This document shows positions 1 to 6,619 of a stretch of DNA of 8,767 nt, one piece after another. The first letter of the stretch is position 1. Each line of letters starts with the position of its first letter. The position numbers and the translations under genes were made by a program. This stretch comes from Chloroflexota bacterium (GTDB lineage Bacteria > Chloroflexota > Limnocylindria > Limnocylindrales > CSP1-4), in NCBI GenBank assembly GCA_030271555.1, contig JARXKQ010000034.1:1-8767 (forward strand), written 5' to 3'. A model generated the notes under the pieces. The model was not told the DNA's origin and did no database searches. It saw only the letters and a list, made by a program, of their open reading frames with translations.

Positions 1-454
1 GGTATTCCTTCCGGCCCACGTAGTTGAACAGGAAGCTGATCCCGTGGCTCAGGAACAGCAGCAGCGCCATGAACAGGATCTGCAGGCCGCGGTCAACGTT
101 CTCGGCCGGAGCACTGAAGAAGAAGCCCAACGGGCCGCGTGTCGCGAGACCCACGATGATGAACACGAAGATCCCGTGGCCCAGCCAGAAGCCGCCGTAG
201 TGGACCGCGAAGAAACCGGCCGTCACGGTGGCGAGCGCGGAATTGCCTTCCGCCGCCAGCACGATCTTGGGAACGTTGATCAGGCCGATGATGCCGTTCT
301 CGAGCCAGTACGAGATGAGTATGATCGCGACATCCCAACCCCAGAACAGCACCCCGATCAGCGGCACCAGGTTGACCGCGACGAGCACCGCCGCGGCCAG
401 CAAAGTCGAGCCGCGCAGCGTCCGCGCCCAGACGATTACCTCGGAGGTGACCAC
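1..454 (-). CDS. DUF6498-type multi-pass membrane protein (3' end beyond window)
   Basis: Function is unknown; this is an integral membrane protein. The visible 151 residues, starting at GTG 454-452, are strongly hydrophobic with about four membrane segments (roughly residues 17-37, 41-66, 76-104 and 125-146). Recognisable family features, recalled from DUF6498 proteins, are a GWD motif followed by YWLEN (residues 39-53) and HYGGFWLGHGIF (85-96), with a second SHGISFLFNY stretch near 136-145. Family members are usually a little over 200 residues, so about two thirds is present; the C-terminus lies left of base 1. The GTG start is the only common start codon in frame near the 5' end; it sits 10 bp after the aconitase stop and has no good Shine-Dalgarno sequence (a GGAG abuts the start directly). 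The short gap suggests co-transcription with aconitase. The family assignment is from memory of motif style, without a profile search. Confidence 0.72.
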   Translation of the reverse strand, partial: MVTSEVIVWARTLRGSTLLAAAVLVAVNLVPLIGVLFWGWDVAIILISYWLENGIIGLINVPKIVLAAEGNSALATVTAGFFAVHYGGFWLGHGIFVFIIVGLATRGPLGFFFSAPAENVDRGLQILFMALLLFLSHGISFLFNYVGRKEY

Positions 455-464
455 CTCCGGATTG

Positions 465-3155
465 TCAGCCCTGGTGCGGGACGCCCGCCAGCCGGCGCAG
501 CACCGCCGGCATGATGCCGCCCTGGCGGTAGTAGTCGAGCTCCACCGGGCCGTCGAGCCGCGCAATGACTTCGATGTCGCGCGTCCCATTGGCGTCGGTC
601 ACGCGCAAGGTGACGTGTTTTCGCACCGCGAGCCCGTCGGTCAACCCGATGACGCTGAACTCCTCGCGCCCGGTCAGGCCAAGTGACTCAGCATTCTGTC
701 CGGGCAGGTACTGCATCGGCATTACGCCCATGCCGACCAGGTTGGAGCGGTGGATGCGCTCGTAGCTCTCAGCCAGGACGGCGCGGACGCCCAGCAGCGC
801 CGGTCCCTTGGCCGCCCAGTCGCGCGACGACCCGGAGCCGTATTCCTTGCCGGCCAGGATGACCAGCGGCGCGCCGTCAGCGGCGTAGCGCATGGCCGCG
901 TCGTAGATGAACATGCCTTCGCCGCTCGGCTGGTGCGACGTGTACGGTCCCTCCTTGTCCGCGAGCGCATTGCGCAGCCGGATGTTGCCGAACGTGCCGC
1001 GCATCAGCACCTCGTGCTGGCCGCGCCGCGCGCCATACGAGTTGAAGTCGAGCGGCGCGACACCGTGTGCCTGGAGCCACTGACCGGCGGGCGACCACGC
1101 CGGGATCGAGCCGGCGGGGGAGATGTGGTCCGTTGTGACTGAGTCGCCCAGCACCGCGAGCGCGCGCGCGCCAACGATGTCAGTGACGGGGGCGGGTTCG
1201 CGGCCCATGCCGTCCATGAAGGGCGGCCGCGCGACGTAGGTCGAGGTCGCATCCCAGTCATAGCGCTTCGAACCGACCGGGACGGGCAGTGCCCGCCAGT
1301 GCGCGTCACCGTCGAAGACGCTGGCGTAGATGCGGTTGAAGATCGCGGGCGAGACTGCCGACCCCACCGTCGTGCGAACTTCTTCCGGCGAGGGCCAGAT
1401 ATCGGACAGGAAGACCGGCTTGCCGTCGCGGTCGGCCCCCAGCGGCTCCGACGCGAGGTCGATGTCGACCGTACCCGCCAGGGCAAACGCGACGACGAGC
1501 GGCGGCGAGGCTAGATACGAAGCACGCGCCAACGGATGGATGCGGCCCTCGAAGTTGCGGTTGCCAGATAGGACCGCCGCGACCACCAGCTCGTTGTCCT
1601 CGATCGCCTTTGCGACCGGCTCGTCGAGCGGCCCGCTGTTGCCGATGCACGTGGTGCAGCCGTAGCCGACTACGCCGAAGCCCAGCTCCTCGAGCGGCTT
1701 GAGCAGCCCCGCGGTCTGCAGGTACTCGGTCACCGCCCGCGACCCAGGGGCCAGCGAAGTCTTGACGGTTGGATTGACCGACAAACCGCGCGCCAGCGCA
1801 TTCCGGGCGAGCAGGCCCGCGCCGACCATCACCGTGGGGTTCGAGGTGTTGGTGCACGACGTGATCGCGGCGATCGCCACCGACCCGTGATCGATCGTCT
1901 GCGGTCCGTGACCGTTGCCGCCCACGGTGACCGGGTGTGCCTCGGCCGTCTGGGGGTAGGCAGCGTGGAAGTTGGCCGGCAGGTCGGGCAGTCGGACCTT
2001 GTCCTGCGGCCGGCGTGGCCCGGCAACAGTCGGTTCGATTGTCGCGAGGTCGAGCTCGAGGGTCTCGTCGAACGACGGCCCCGCGCCGGGCTCGCGCCAC
2101 AGTGCGTTCTCCTTGGCGTACGCCTCGACGAGCGCCACCTGTGCCTGTGGGCGCCCGGTGATGCGCAGGTAGGCGAGGGTTTCGTCATCAATCGGGAAGA
2201 GCGCTGCGGTCGCGCCGTACTCGGGCGCCATGTTGGAGATCGTCGCCCGGTCGGCCAGCGCCAATGACGCCAGGCCGTCGCCGGCAAACTCGACGAACGA
2301 CCCAACCACGCCGTGCGTCCGGAGCATGTTCGAGATGATCAACACTAGGTCCGTGGCGGTCGAGCCGCGTGGCAGGTCGCCGTGCAGCCGCACACCAACG
2401 ACGCGCGGCATGGGCTGGTAGAGCGGCTGACCCAGGAGCACAGCCTCAGCCTCGATCCCGCCGACGCCATAGCCCAGGACGCCCAGCCCGTTGACCATCG
2501 TTGTGTGCGAGTCGGTGCCGACGAGAGTGTCCGGGAAGGCGACGGTCGCGCCCGTCTCGTCGGCGCGCGTCGTGACAACTGCTGCGAGGTATTCCAGGTT
2601 GACCTGGTGCACGATGCCCGTGCCGGGCGGCACGACGCGCAGTCCAGCGAATGCGGTCTGCGCCCAGCGCAGGAGCGCATAGCGCTCGCCGTTGCGTTCG
2701 TACTCGCGATCGACGTTGAAGGCATACGCGTCCGGTGTCCGATAGCGATCCACCTGGACCGAGTGGTCGATCACGAGATCGGCCGGGACGAGTGGCTCGA
2801 CCAGGGCGGGGTCGCCGCCGATGTCTGCCATCGCGTCGCGCAGCGCGGCCAGGTCGACCACCGCCGGGACGCCGGTGAAGTCCTGCATCAGGACGCGTGC
2901 CGGCATGAACGGGATCTCAGCGTCGCTGCCCAGGTTGGGTTGCCACGCGGCAAGGGCGCGCGCCTCTTGCTCGCGGACAACGCCGCGTCCGGCGTGGCGA
3001 ATGGCGTTCTCGAGCAGCACCTTGACGGTCATGGGCGCTTTCGCCAGATCGGTCATGCCGCTCCGGTCGAGCCGGTAATAGGTGTACGCGCGATCCCCAA
3101 CGCGCAATTGCGCGCGCGCTGAAAAAGGATCGGGGAGGGTGGTGAGACGGTTCAT
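465..3155 (-). CDS. acnA: Aconitate hydratase (aconitase A / IRP1 type)
   Basis: Cytoplasmic TCA-cycle enzyme that isomerises citrate to isocitrate through cis-aconitate using a [4Fe-4S] cluster. The 896-residue product has the expected order: the large aconitase domain (about 60-580), a linker, then the swivelling C-terminal domain (about 690-825). The cluster cysteines are C434 in the TSCTNTSNPT motif and C500 and C503 in GCTTCIGNSGP, almost identical in number to E. coli AcnA (435, 501, 504). The substrate-site motifs GTDSHTTMVNG (213-223, including D215 and H217) and GSGSSRDWAAKG (773-784) are intact. An in-frame ATG at 3278 would add 41 residues of unlikely sequence and lies upstream of the predicted promoter; ATG 3155 is chosen because the protein then starts like the family and GGAGG lies 10 bases upstream. 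Length fits the AcnA/IRP1 family and excludes the shorter AcnB-like layout. No key residue is missing, so it should be active. Confidence 0.97.
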   Translation of the reverse strand: MNRLTTLPDPFSARAQLRVGDRAYTYYRLDRSGMTDLAKAPMTVKVLLENAIRHAGRGVVREQEARALAAWQPNLGSDAEIPFMPARVLMQDFTGVPAVVDLAALRDAMADIGGDPALVEPLVPADLVIDHSVQVDRYRTPDAYAFNVDREYERNGERYALLRWAQTAFAGLRVVPPGTGIVHQVNLEYLAAVVTTRADETGATVAFPDTLVGTDSHTTMVNGLGVLGYGVGGIEAEAVLLGQPLYQPMPRVVGVRLHGDLPRGSTATDLVLIISNMLRTHGVVGSFVEFAGDGLASLALADRATISNMAPEYGATAALFPIDDETLAYLRITGRPQAQVALVEAYAKENALWREPGAGPSFDETLELDLATIEPTVAGPRRPQDKVRLPDLPANFHAAYPQTAEAHPVTVGGNGHGPQTIDHGSVAIAAITSCTNTSNPTVMVGAGLLARNALARGLSVNPTVKTSLAPGSRAVTEYLQTAGLLKPLEELGFGVVGYGCTTCIGNSGPLDEPVAKAIEDNELVVAAVLSGNRNFEGRIHPLARASYLASPPLVVAFALAGTVDIDLASEPLGADRDGKPVFLSDIWPSPEEVRTTVGSAVSPAIFNRIYASVFDGDAHWRALPVPVGSKRYDWDATSTYVARPPFMDGMGREPAPVTDIVGARALAVLGDSVTTDHISPAGSIPAWSPAGQWLQAHGVAPLDFNSYGARRGQHEVLMRGTFGNIRLRNALADKEGPYTSHQPSGEGMFIYDAAMRYAADGAPLVILAGKEYGSGSSRDWAAKGPALLGVRAVLAESYERIHRSNLVGMGVMPMQYLPGQNAESLGLTGREEFSVIGLTDGLAVRKHVTLRVTDANGTRDIEVIARLDGPVELDYYRQGGIMPAVLRRLAGVPHQG

Positions 3156-3165
3156 CGGCGACGGG

Positions 3166-3170
3166 CCTCC
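3166..3170 (-). promoter_or_regulatory. Ribosome binding site of aconitase
   Basis: GGAGG on the minus strand, ten bases upstream of ATG 3155. It supports this ATG over the upstream in-frame ATG at 3278, and it lies immediately after the second leader hairpin, where folding could influence access. Confidence 0.6.
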
Positions 3171-3171
3171 G

Positions 3172-3224
3172 AGCCCCCGCAAGCATTTGGCGGGGCTGAG
3201 CGGCGCCTGGCGGGAGTGCCCGCC
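3172..3224 (-). other. Two-hairpin 5' leader upstream of aconitase
   Basis: In the predicted leader, minus-strand reading, a perfect 6-bp stem GGCGGG/CCCGCC with a four-base loop (3224-3209) is followed by a longer stem, AGCCCCGC paired with GCGGGGGCT with one bulged C and a 9-base loop (3197-3172). The second hairpin ends two bases before the GGAGG ribosome binding site (about 3170-3166). A CTC just 5' of the second stem could also pair with GAG in that site. Neither hairpin is followed by a T run, so they are not ordinary intrinsic terminators. I do not recognise a known riboswitch or other named RNA family here. In very GC-rich DNA some stems arise by chance, so the regulatory meaning is open. 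Confidence 0.4.
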
Positions 3225-3250
3225 GCGGGTCGCGATGTGTCGACCAGCCG

Positions 3251-3278
3251 AGTATACGCCCCGGCCAGCAGCCGACAA
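3251..3278 (-). promoter_or_regulatory. Predicted sigma70-type promoter for aconitase
   Basis: Reading the minus strand there is TTGTCG (3278-3273, 4 of 6 matches to the -35 consensus), a 16-bp spacer and TATACT (3256-3251, 5 of 6 matches to the -10 consensus). It points toward aconitase, and the start of transcription would fall near 3244, giving a leader of about 89 nt. In DNA this GC-rich a TATACT box stands out. This is prediction only. The -35 end lies only about 9 bp from the start codon of the divergent gene at 3287, so the two transcription units may interfere with each other. Confidence 0.5.
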
Positions 3279-3286
3279 TAAGCGCG

Positions 3287-4210
3287 ATGACCTCCGACCA
3301 CCTACATGGCTCCGACCACGCGCACGACCACCAGCACGCCGACGACGGCAAGCCGCGCATCGGCTTCATCGGCGCGGGTCGCGTCGGCACGGCGCTGGGC
3401 GTCGCTTTCAGTCGGGCCGGCTGGGAGGTGACCGGCGTAGCCAGTCGGGATGAGGCGCGGCGGGCGCGTTTCCACTCGCTGGTGGCAACGGCACGCGCGT
3501 TCGAGGACGCGTCAAACGTGCTCGACGAGGCCGACCTGATCTTCCTGACGGTGCCCGACGATGCCATCGCCGCCGCCGCGGAGTCGCTCCATCTCTATAG
3601 CGGTCAGGCGCTCGTCCACACATCGGGCGCCCTGCCCGCTTCAGTCCTCGCGCCGGCGATGGCGGCCGGGACCAGCAAGGCGAGCTTCCATCCGCTGGTC
3701 GCGTTCGCGGATCTGGAGCGCGCCCTTGAAGCGCTGCACGGCGCGACGGTGGCGCTCGACGGTGATGAGTCGCTGTTACCTGTCCTGGCAGATATGGCGG
3801 AGTCGATCGGGGCGCGGCCGGTGCGATTGCCTGAAGGCGGAAAGTCGGCCTATCACGCGGCGGCGATGATGGCCGCGGGTGGGCTCGTGGGACTGTTGGA
3901 CGGCATCGCCCAGGTGGCGCAGTTGGCCGGCCTCGACGAGAAGACCGCGCTTGCCGTCTACCTGCCGCTTGCCCGCCAGGCACTCGCCAACAGTGAGCAG
4001 TTTGGCGTTGACAACTCGCTCACCGGACCGTTTGTGCGGGGCGACGTCGGTACAGTCCGCGGCCACCTTGATGTTCTGCGCGCTTCCGCCCCTGATGCGC
4101 TCGCGTTGTACATCGCGGTCGCCCGGCGCGAGCTGGCCATCGCGCGGCGTCGTGGACGACTCGCCGATGACGCGGCGGCGCAACTCGAAGCGCTGCTCAA
4201 CGAGGCGTAG
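3287..4210 (+). CDS. Rossmann-like and DUF2520 domain protein (putative NAD(P)-dependent oxidoreductase)
   Basis: Probable cytoplasmic NAD(P)-binding dehydrogenase-like protein; substrate unknown. The 307 residues comprise an N-terminal Rossmann domain with GFIGAGRVGTAL (26-37) and FLTVPDD (86-92), then HTSGAL (111-116) and SFHPLVAF (133-140), and a helical DUF2520 domain with KSAYHAAA (186-193) and LTGPFVRGD (245-253), the last being a family signature. This resembles the fold of 6-phosphogluconate and hydroxyacid dehydrogenases. In other bacteria such genes often lie near pantothenate genes, but none is here. Two oddities: residues 5-17 contain six histidines ahead of the Rossmann domain, and the Asn I expect after YHAAA is replaced by Gly. 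ATG 3287 is the only start before the Rossmann motif; no clear Shine-Dalgarno sequence precedes it, so translation may be leaderless. It is transcribed divergently from aconitase. Confidence 0.88.
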   Translation: MTSDHLHGSDHAHDHQHADDGKPRIGFIGAGRVGTALGVAFSRAGWEVTGVASRDEARRARFHSLVATARAFEDASNVLDEADLIFLTVPDDAIAAAAESLHLYSGQALVHTSGALPASVLAPAMAAGTSKASFHPLVAFADLERALEALHGATVALDGDESLLPVLADMAESIGARPVRLPEGGKSAYHAAAMMAAGGLVGLLDGIAQVAQLAGLDEKTALAVYLPLARQALANSEQFGVDNSLTGPFVRGDVGTVRGHLDVLRASAPDALALYIAVARRELAIARRRGRLADDAAAQLEALLNEA

Positions 4211-4583
4211 TCCACCGGCTGATTGCACGCGGCGGTCCACCCGCTAACATTCAAGACTCGATGCGCAACATTTCGGCAGGTCTCAAGAGCAGCCATCCCA
4301 CGACCAGATTCGGCCGCTCCCCCAGCACCCGCCGCGAGCGCCAGCTGGGCCTCCGCGTCACGGCCGCCGCGCGCATGACCACGCATCCCGGCAGTCACGC
4401 GCGCGTACCGCTGTTGGCGTCGCTGCGTCAGGCGGCCCGGAGCTCTTCGAGCGTCGAGTCGGCGACACGCGGCAATGGCCTCAAGACAACGGCCGCATCA
4501 CGTCTTGCGCCCGCGGTTTCGTTCACCTGGTCACGCCCCGCCGGCAGCGGTTCGCGCCGGCCGCGGCCGCGCAGCGCCGCGCC
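4211..4583 (+). other. 373-bp stretch without a convincing gene
   Basis: This separates the DUF2520 gene from the Nudix gene. It contains an 11-bp imperfect direct repeat (GTCCACCGGCT at 4210-4220 and GTCCACCCGCT at 4235-4245), three scattered TCAAGA copies (4251, 4283, 4481) and a 12-bp palindrome CGGCCGCGGCCG at 4558-4569. I looked for a glycine riboswitch, tRNA, RNase P, SRP RNA and a terminator with a T run and recognised none, and no clear -35/-10 pair is visible. Two plus-strand frames are open through most of it: one from the stop at 4245 straight into the Nudix gene but without any ATG, GTG or TTG, and one from ATG 4261 to 4596 encoding an Arg/Ser/Ala-rich sequence with no recognisable motif. 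It presumably holds the promoter of the glycine cleavage cluster. Confidence 0.5.
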
Positions 4584-5063
4584 GTGGCGCAGCTGAAAGA
4601 ACAGTCACCGCGCAAAGAAGCACGCGGCGGGCGGACCGTTCGCGCAACCTCGTGCGGCGGAATCCTGCTGCGCGACAACGACGGCACCACAGAGATCTGC
4701 CTGGGTCGGCGCAAGCGCGTCATGGGCCGCAAGGGCACGACCTGGGCGCTCCCCAAGGGCACGCCGAATAACGGTGAGAGCACAGACGAAACCGCTTTGC
4801 GCGAGGTCGCCGAGGAGACGGGCCTTGAAGTGCGCATCGTTGCCCCAGTGGGAGCGATCGATTACTTCTTCACCCAGGATGGCCAGCGCATCCACAAGAC
4901 CGTGCACTACTTCCTGATGGAGCCGGTCGGCGGCAGCCTTGATGGCCACGACCACGAATTCGACGAGGTGCGCTGGATGTCGATCGACGAGGCGCGCCGG
5001 CTGATGAGCTTCCAGACGGAGCGGCAGATCGTCGAAGAAGCGCTGCCCATGGTGGCCCCGTGA
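4584..5063 (+). CDS. Nudix hydrolase family protein
   Basis: Hydrolyses a nucleoside diphosphate linked to another moiety (substrate not predictable from sequence), presumably in the cytoplasm. The 159-residue protein has a perfect Nudix box at residues 59-81: G, five residues, E67-class spacing to REVAEETGL, supplying the Mg2+-binding Glu residues (E64 opens the spacing, REVAEE at 73-78). It is preceded by the typical ATSCGGILLRD strand (21-31) and WALPKGT (54-60). The size is normal for a single-domain member, close to MutT/Ap4A-type proteins. A basic stretch of about 18 residues leads the domain. GTG 4584 is the only common start codon in this frame, which is open back to 4248, yet no Shine-Dalgarno sequence precedes it, so the start is less certain than the gene. 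Its TGA overlaps the gcvT GTG (GTGA, 5060-5063), implying translational coupling to the glycine cleavage genes. The function in that operon is not known. Confidence 0.9.
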   Translation: MAQLKEQSPRKEARGGRTVRATSCGGILLRDNDGTTEICLGRRKRVMGRKGTTWALPKGTPNNGESTDETALREVAEETGLEVRIVAPVGAIDYFFTQDGQRIHKTVHYFLMEPVGGSLDGHDHEFDEVRWMSIDEARRLMSFQTERQIVEEALPMVAP

Positions 5064-6208
5064 TTGACGACGCGCCAGACACCGCTGGCGCCACGCCGCC
5101 GGCCGCACCGCAGATCCGCCAGACCGCCCTGGTCGAGCGCCACCGTGAGCTGGGTGCGCGGCTGATCGACTTCGCCGGCTGGGAGATGCCGGTGTCGTAC
5201 TCGGGCATCCTCGAAGAGCACAAGGCGGTGCGCGAGCGGGTCGGCCTGTTCGACCTGTCGCACATGGGCGAGGTCTGGGTCAGCGGCGCCGGCGCGGGCA
5301 GCGGCCTCGCGGCATCGGTCGTCAGCGATCCAACGCGACTGGCGGAGGGTCGGGCGCACTACTCGATGATCTGCGCCGCGGATGGCGGCATCATCGACGA
5401 CCTCATCGTCTACCGCGTCGCCGGTGAGCGCTTCATGGTCGTGCCCAACGCGTCCAATCGCGAACCGGTCGCGGCCGCCCTGCGCGAGCGCTTGCAGGGT
5501 CACGACGCAGCGCTCGATGACGCCTCTCTGCGCACGAGCCTGGTTGCCGTCCAGGGACCCCGCGCCGCCGAGCTGCTCCAGCCGCTGACCGATGTCGATC
5601 TTGCGTCGCTCAAGTACTACGCCATCGCGGCCGGCCACGCCTACGGCCAGCCCGCGCTGATCGCCCGCACCGGCTACACCGGCGAGGACGGGTTCGAGCT
5701 GTTCGTCGACTGGGACCTCGCCGTGCCCATCTGGGACGCGCTGCTCGAGGCCGGCGCGCCGTTTGGCATCATGCCGTGCGGCCTGGGCGCGCGCGACACG
5801 CTGCGGCTCGAGGCCGGCATGCCGCTGTACGGCAATGAGCTCGGTCGCGACACGAATCCCTACGAGGCCGGCCTGGGACGCGTAGTCAAGCTCGACAAGC
5901 CGAACGACTTTGTTGGCCGCGCGGCACTCGAGCAGGTCGCGGCCAACGGCCCGGCCAAGATGCTCGTCGGTCTACAGATGCGCGGCCGCTCCATCGCCCG
6001 CCATGGCTACCCCATGTCAGTTCCCGCAGACGCCGGCGCGACGGGCGTCATCACCAGTGGCGCGCCATCGCCAACGCTGGGCGTCCCTATCGCGATGGGC
6101 TACCTGCCGCCGGCGGACACGAGTGTCGGTACCATGGTTGAAGTCACCGTTCGCGCGATGCAAGTCGAAGCCGACGTCGTCCAATTGCCCTTCTACAAGC
6201 GGAGCTAG
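5060..6208 (+). CDS. gcvT: Glycine cleavage system T protein (aminomethyltransferase)
   Basis: Cytoplasmic enzyme that takes the aminomethyl group from lipoylated GcvH, releases ammonia and passes the one-carbon unit to tetrahydrofolate as 5,10-methylene-THF. The 382 residues match the family from end to end: DFAGWEMPVSYSGILEEH (37-54), GLFDLSHMGEV (62-72), the GGIIDDLIVY motif (109-118) carrying the catalytic Asp pair region D113/D114, YTGEDGFEL (206-214), GLGARDTLRLEAGMPLYGNE (241-260) and a C-terminal TSGAPSPTLG stretch. About 20 extra residues, rich in Ala, Pro and Asp, precede the conserved start near QTALVERH. GTG 5060 is chosen because it overlaps the Nudix stop by four bases and no better start lies before the conserved region. 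It is followed by gcvH after a 5-bp gap. GcvT-like folate proteins such as YgfZ are ruled out by the intact catalytic motif and by the neighbours. Confidence 0.97.
   Translation: MIDDAPDTAGATPPAAPQIRQTALVERHRELGARLIDFAGWEMPVSYSGILEEHKAVRERVGLFDLSHMGEVWVSGAGAGSGLAASVVSDPTRLAEGRAHYSMICAADGGIIDDLIVYRVAGERFMVVPNASNREPVAAALRERLQGHDAALDDASLRTSLVAVQGPRAAELLQPLTDVDLASLKYYAIAAGHAYGQPALIARTGYTGEDGFELFVDWDLAVPIWDALLEAGAPFGIMPCGLGARDTLRLEAGMPLYGNELGRDTNPYEAGLGRVVKLDKPNDFVGRAALEQVAANGPAKMLVGLQMRGRSIARHGYPMSVPADAGATGVITSGAPSPTLGVPIAMGYLPPADTSVGTMVEVTVRAMQVEADVVQLPFYKRS
6201..6204 (+). promoter_or_regulatory. Ribosome binding site of gcvH
   Basis: GGAG with nine bases to the GTG at 6214, overlapping the 3' end of gcvT. 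It decides the gcvH start and is the strongest Shine-Dalgarno match among the rightward genes, in keeping with a need for more carrier protein than enzyme subunits (the last point is inference). Confidence 0.6.
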
Positions 6209-6213
6209 CCAGC

Positions 6214-6600
6214 GTGCAGGTACCCGACGGACTCCTCTACACCCAGGACCACGAATGGCTGCGCGTAGAGGGCGATGAGGCCGTCGTCGGCATCACCGAG
6301 TACGCCGCAACGGAGCTGGGCGACATCGTCTTCGTCGAGATGCCGGCGGTTGGTGCGCGCTTCGAGCCGGCGCAATCGTTCGGCGTGATCGAGTCGGTCA
6401 AAACGGCTTCCGATCTTTACGCGCCCGCCGCGGGCGAGATCGTCGCTGTCAACGATGCGCTGCACGACAAGCCTGAGCTCGTCAACAGCGACCCGTACGG
6501 CGATGGCTGGATGATCCGGATCAAGCTCGCAACCGGTGCCGGCGGCACCGACGGCCTCATGGACGCGGCGGCGTACAAGGCGCTGATCGAGGCCGCCTGA
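6214..6600 (+). CDS. gcvH: Glycine cleavage system H protein (lipoyl carrier)
   Basis: Small lipoylated shuttle that carries the aminomethyl group from the P protein to the T protein and then electrons to lipoamide dehydrogenase. The 128 residues match the usual family length. YTQDHEWLRVEGDEAVVGIT (9-28) and the lipoyl site GVIESVKTASDLYAP are present, with the modified lysine at K63. The C-terminal part contains the expected LVNSDPYGDGWMIRIK. The GTG start at 6214 is supported by GGAG at 6201-6204, nine bases upstream, the clearest ribosome binding site in this operon; the SD lies inside the last codons of gcvT. The lipoate must come from lipoyl synthase or ligase genes outside the window. 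Confidence 0.98.
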   Translation: MQVPDGLLYTQDHEWLRVEGDEAVVGITEYAATELGDIVFVEMPAVGARFEPAQSFGVIESVKTASDLYAPAAGEIVAVNDALHDKPELVNSDPYGDGWMIRIKLATGAGGTDGLMDAAAYKALIEAA

Positions 6601-6619
6601 GCCCGCACCCCAGATACAT

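Noticed and set aside
2382..3122. A 246-codon plus-strand open frame opposite aconitase.
   Set aside because: Antisense to a fully conserved aconitase; composition and lack of motifs mark it as a shadow.
3172..3197. The bulged GC-rich hairpin as an intrinsic terminator.
   Set aside because: No T run follows on either strand and it sits directly before the aconitase ribosome binding site.
3156..3278. Aconitase extended by 41 residues to the ATG at 3278.
   Set aside because: The extra residues are unlike aconitase N-termini, include the hairpins and predicted promoter, and the ATG at 3155 has a GGAGG site.
4211..4583. A glycine riboswitch controlling the glycine cleavage genes.
   Set aside because: I could not find the conserved purine-rich cores or paired aptamer layout; a covariance-model search would settle it.
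4261..4596. A 111-codon plus-strand open frame starting with ATG ahead of the Nudix gene.
   Set aside because: Product is dominated by Arg, Ser, Ala and Pro with no motif, has no Shine-Dalgarno sequence and overlaps the Nudix start; long chance frames are common at this GC content. Kept only as part of the unassigned gap.
4907..5638. A 243-codon minus-strand open frame opposite gcvT.
   Set aside because: Antisense to conserved gcvT motifs with no domain of its own.
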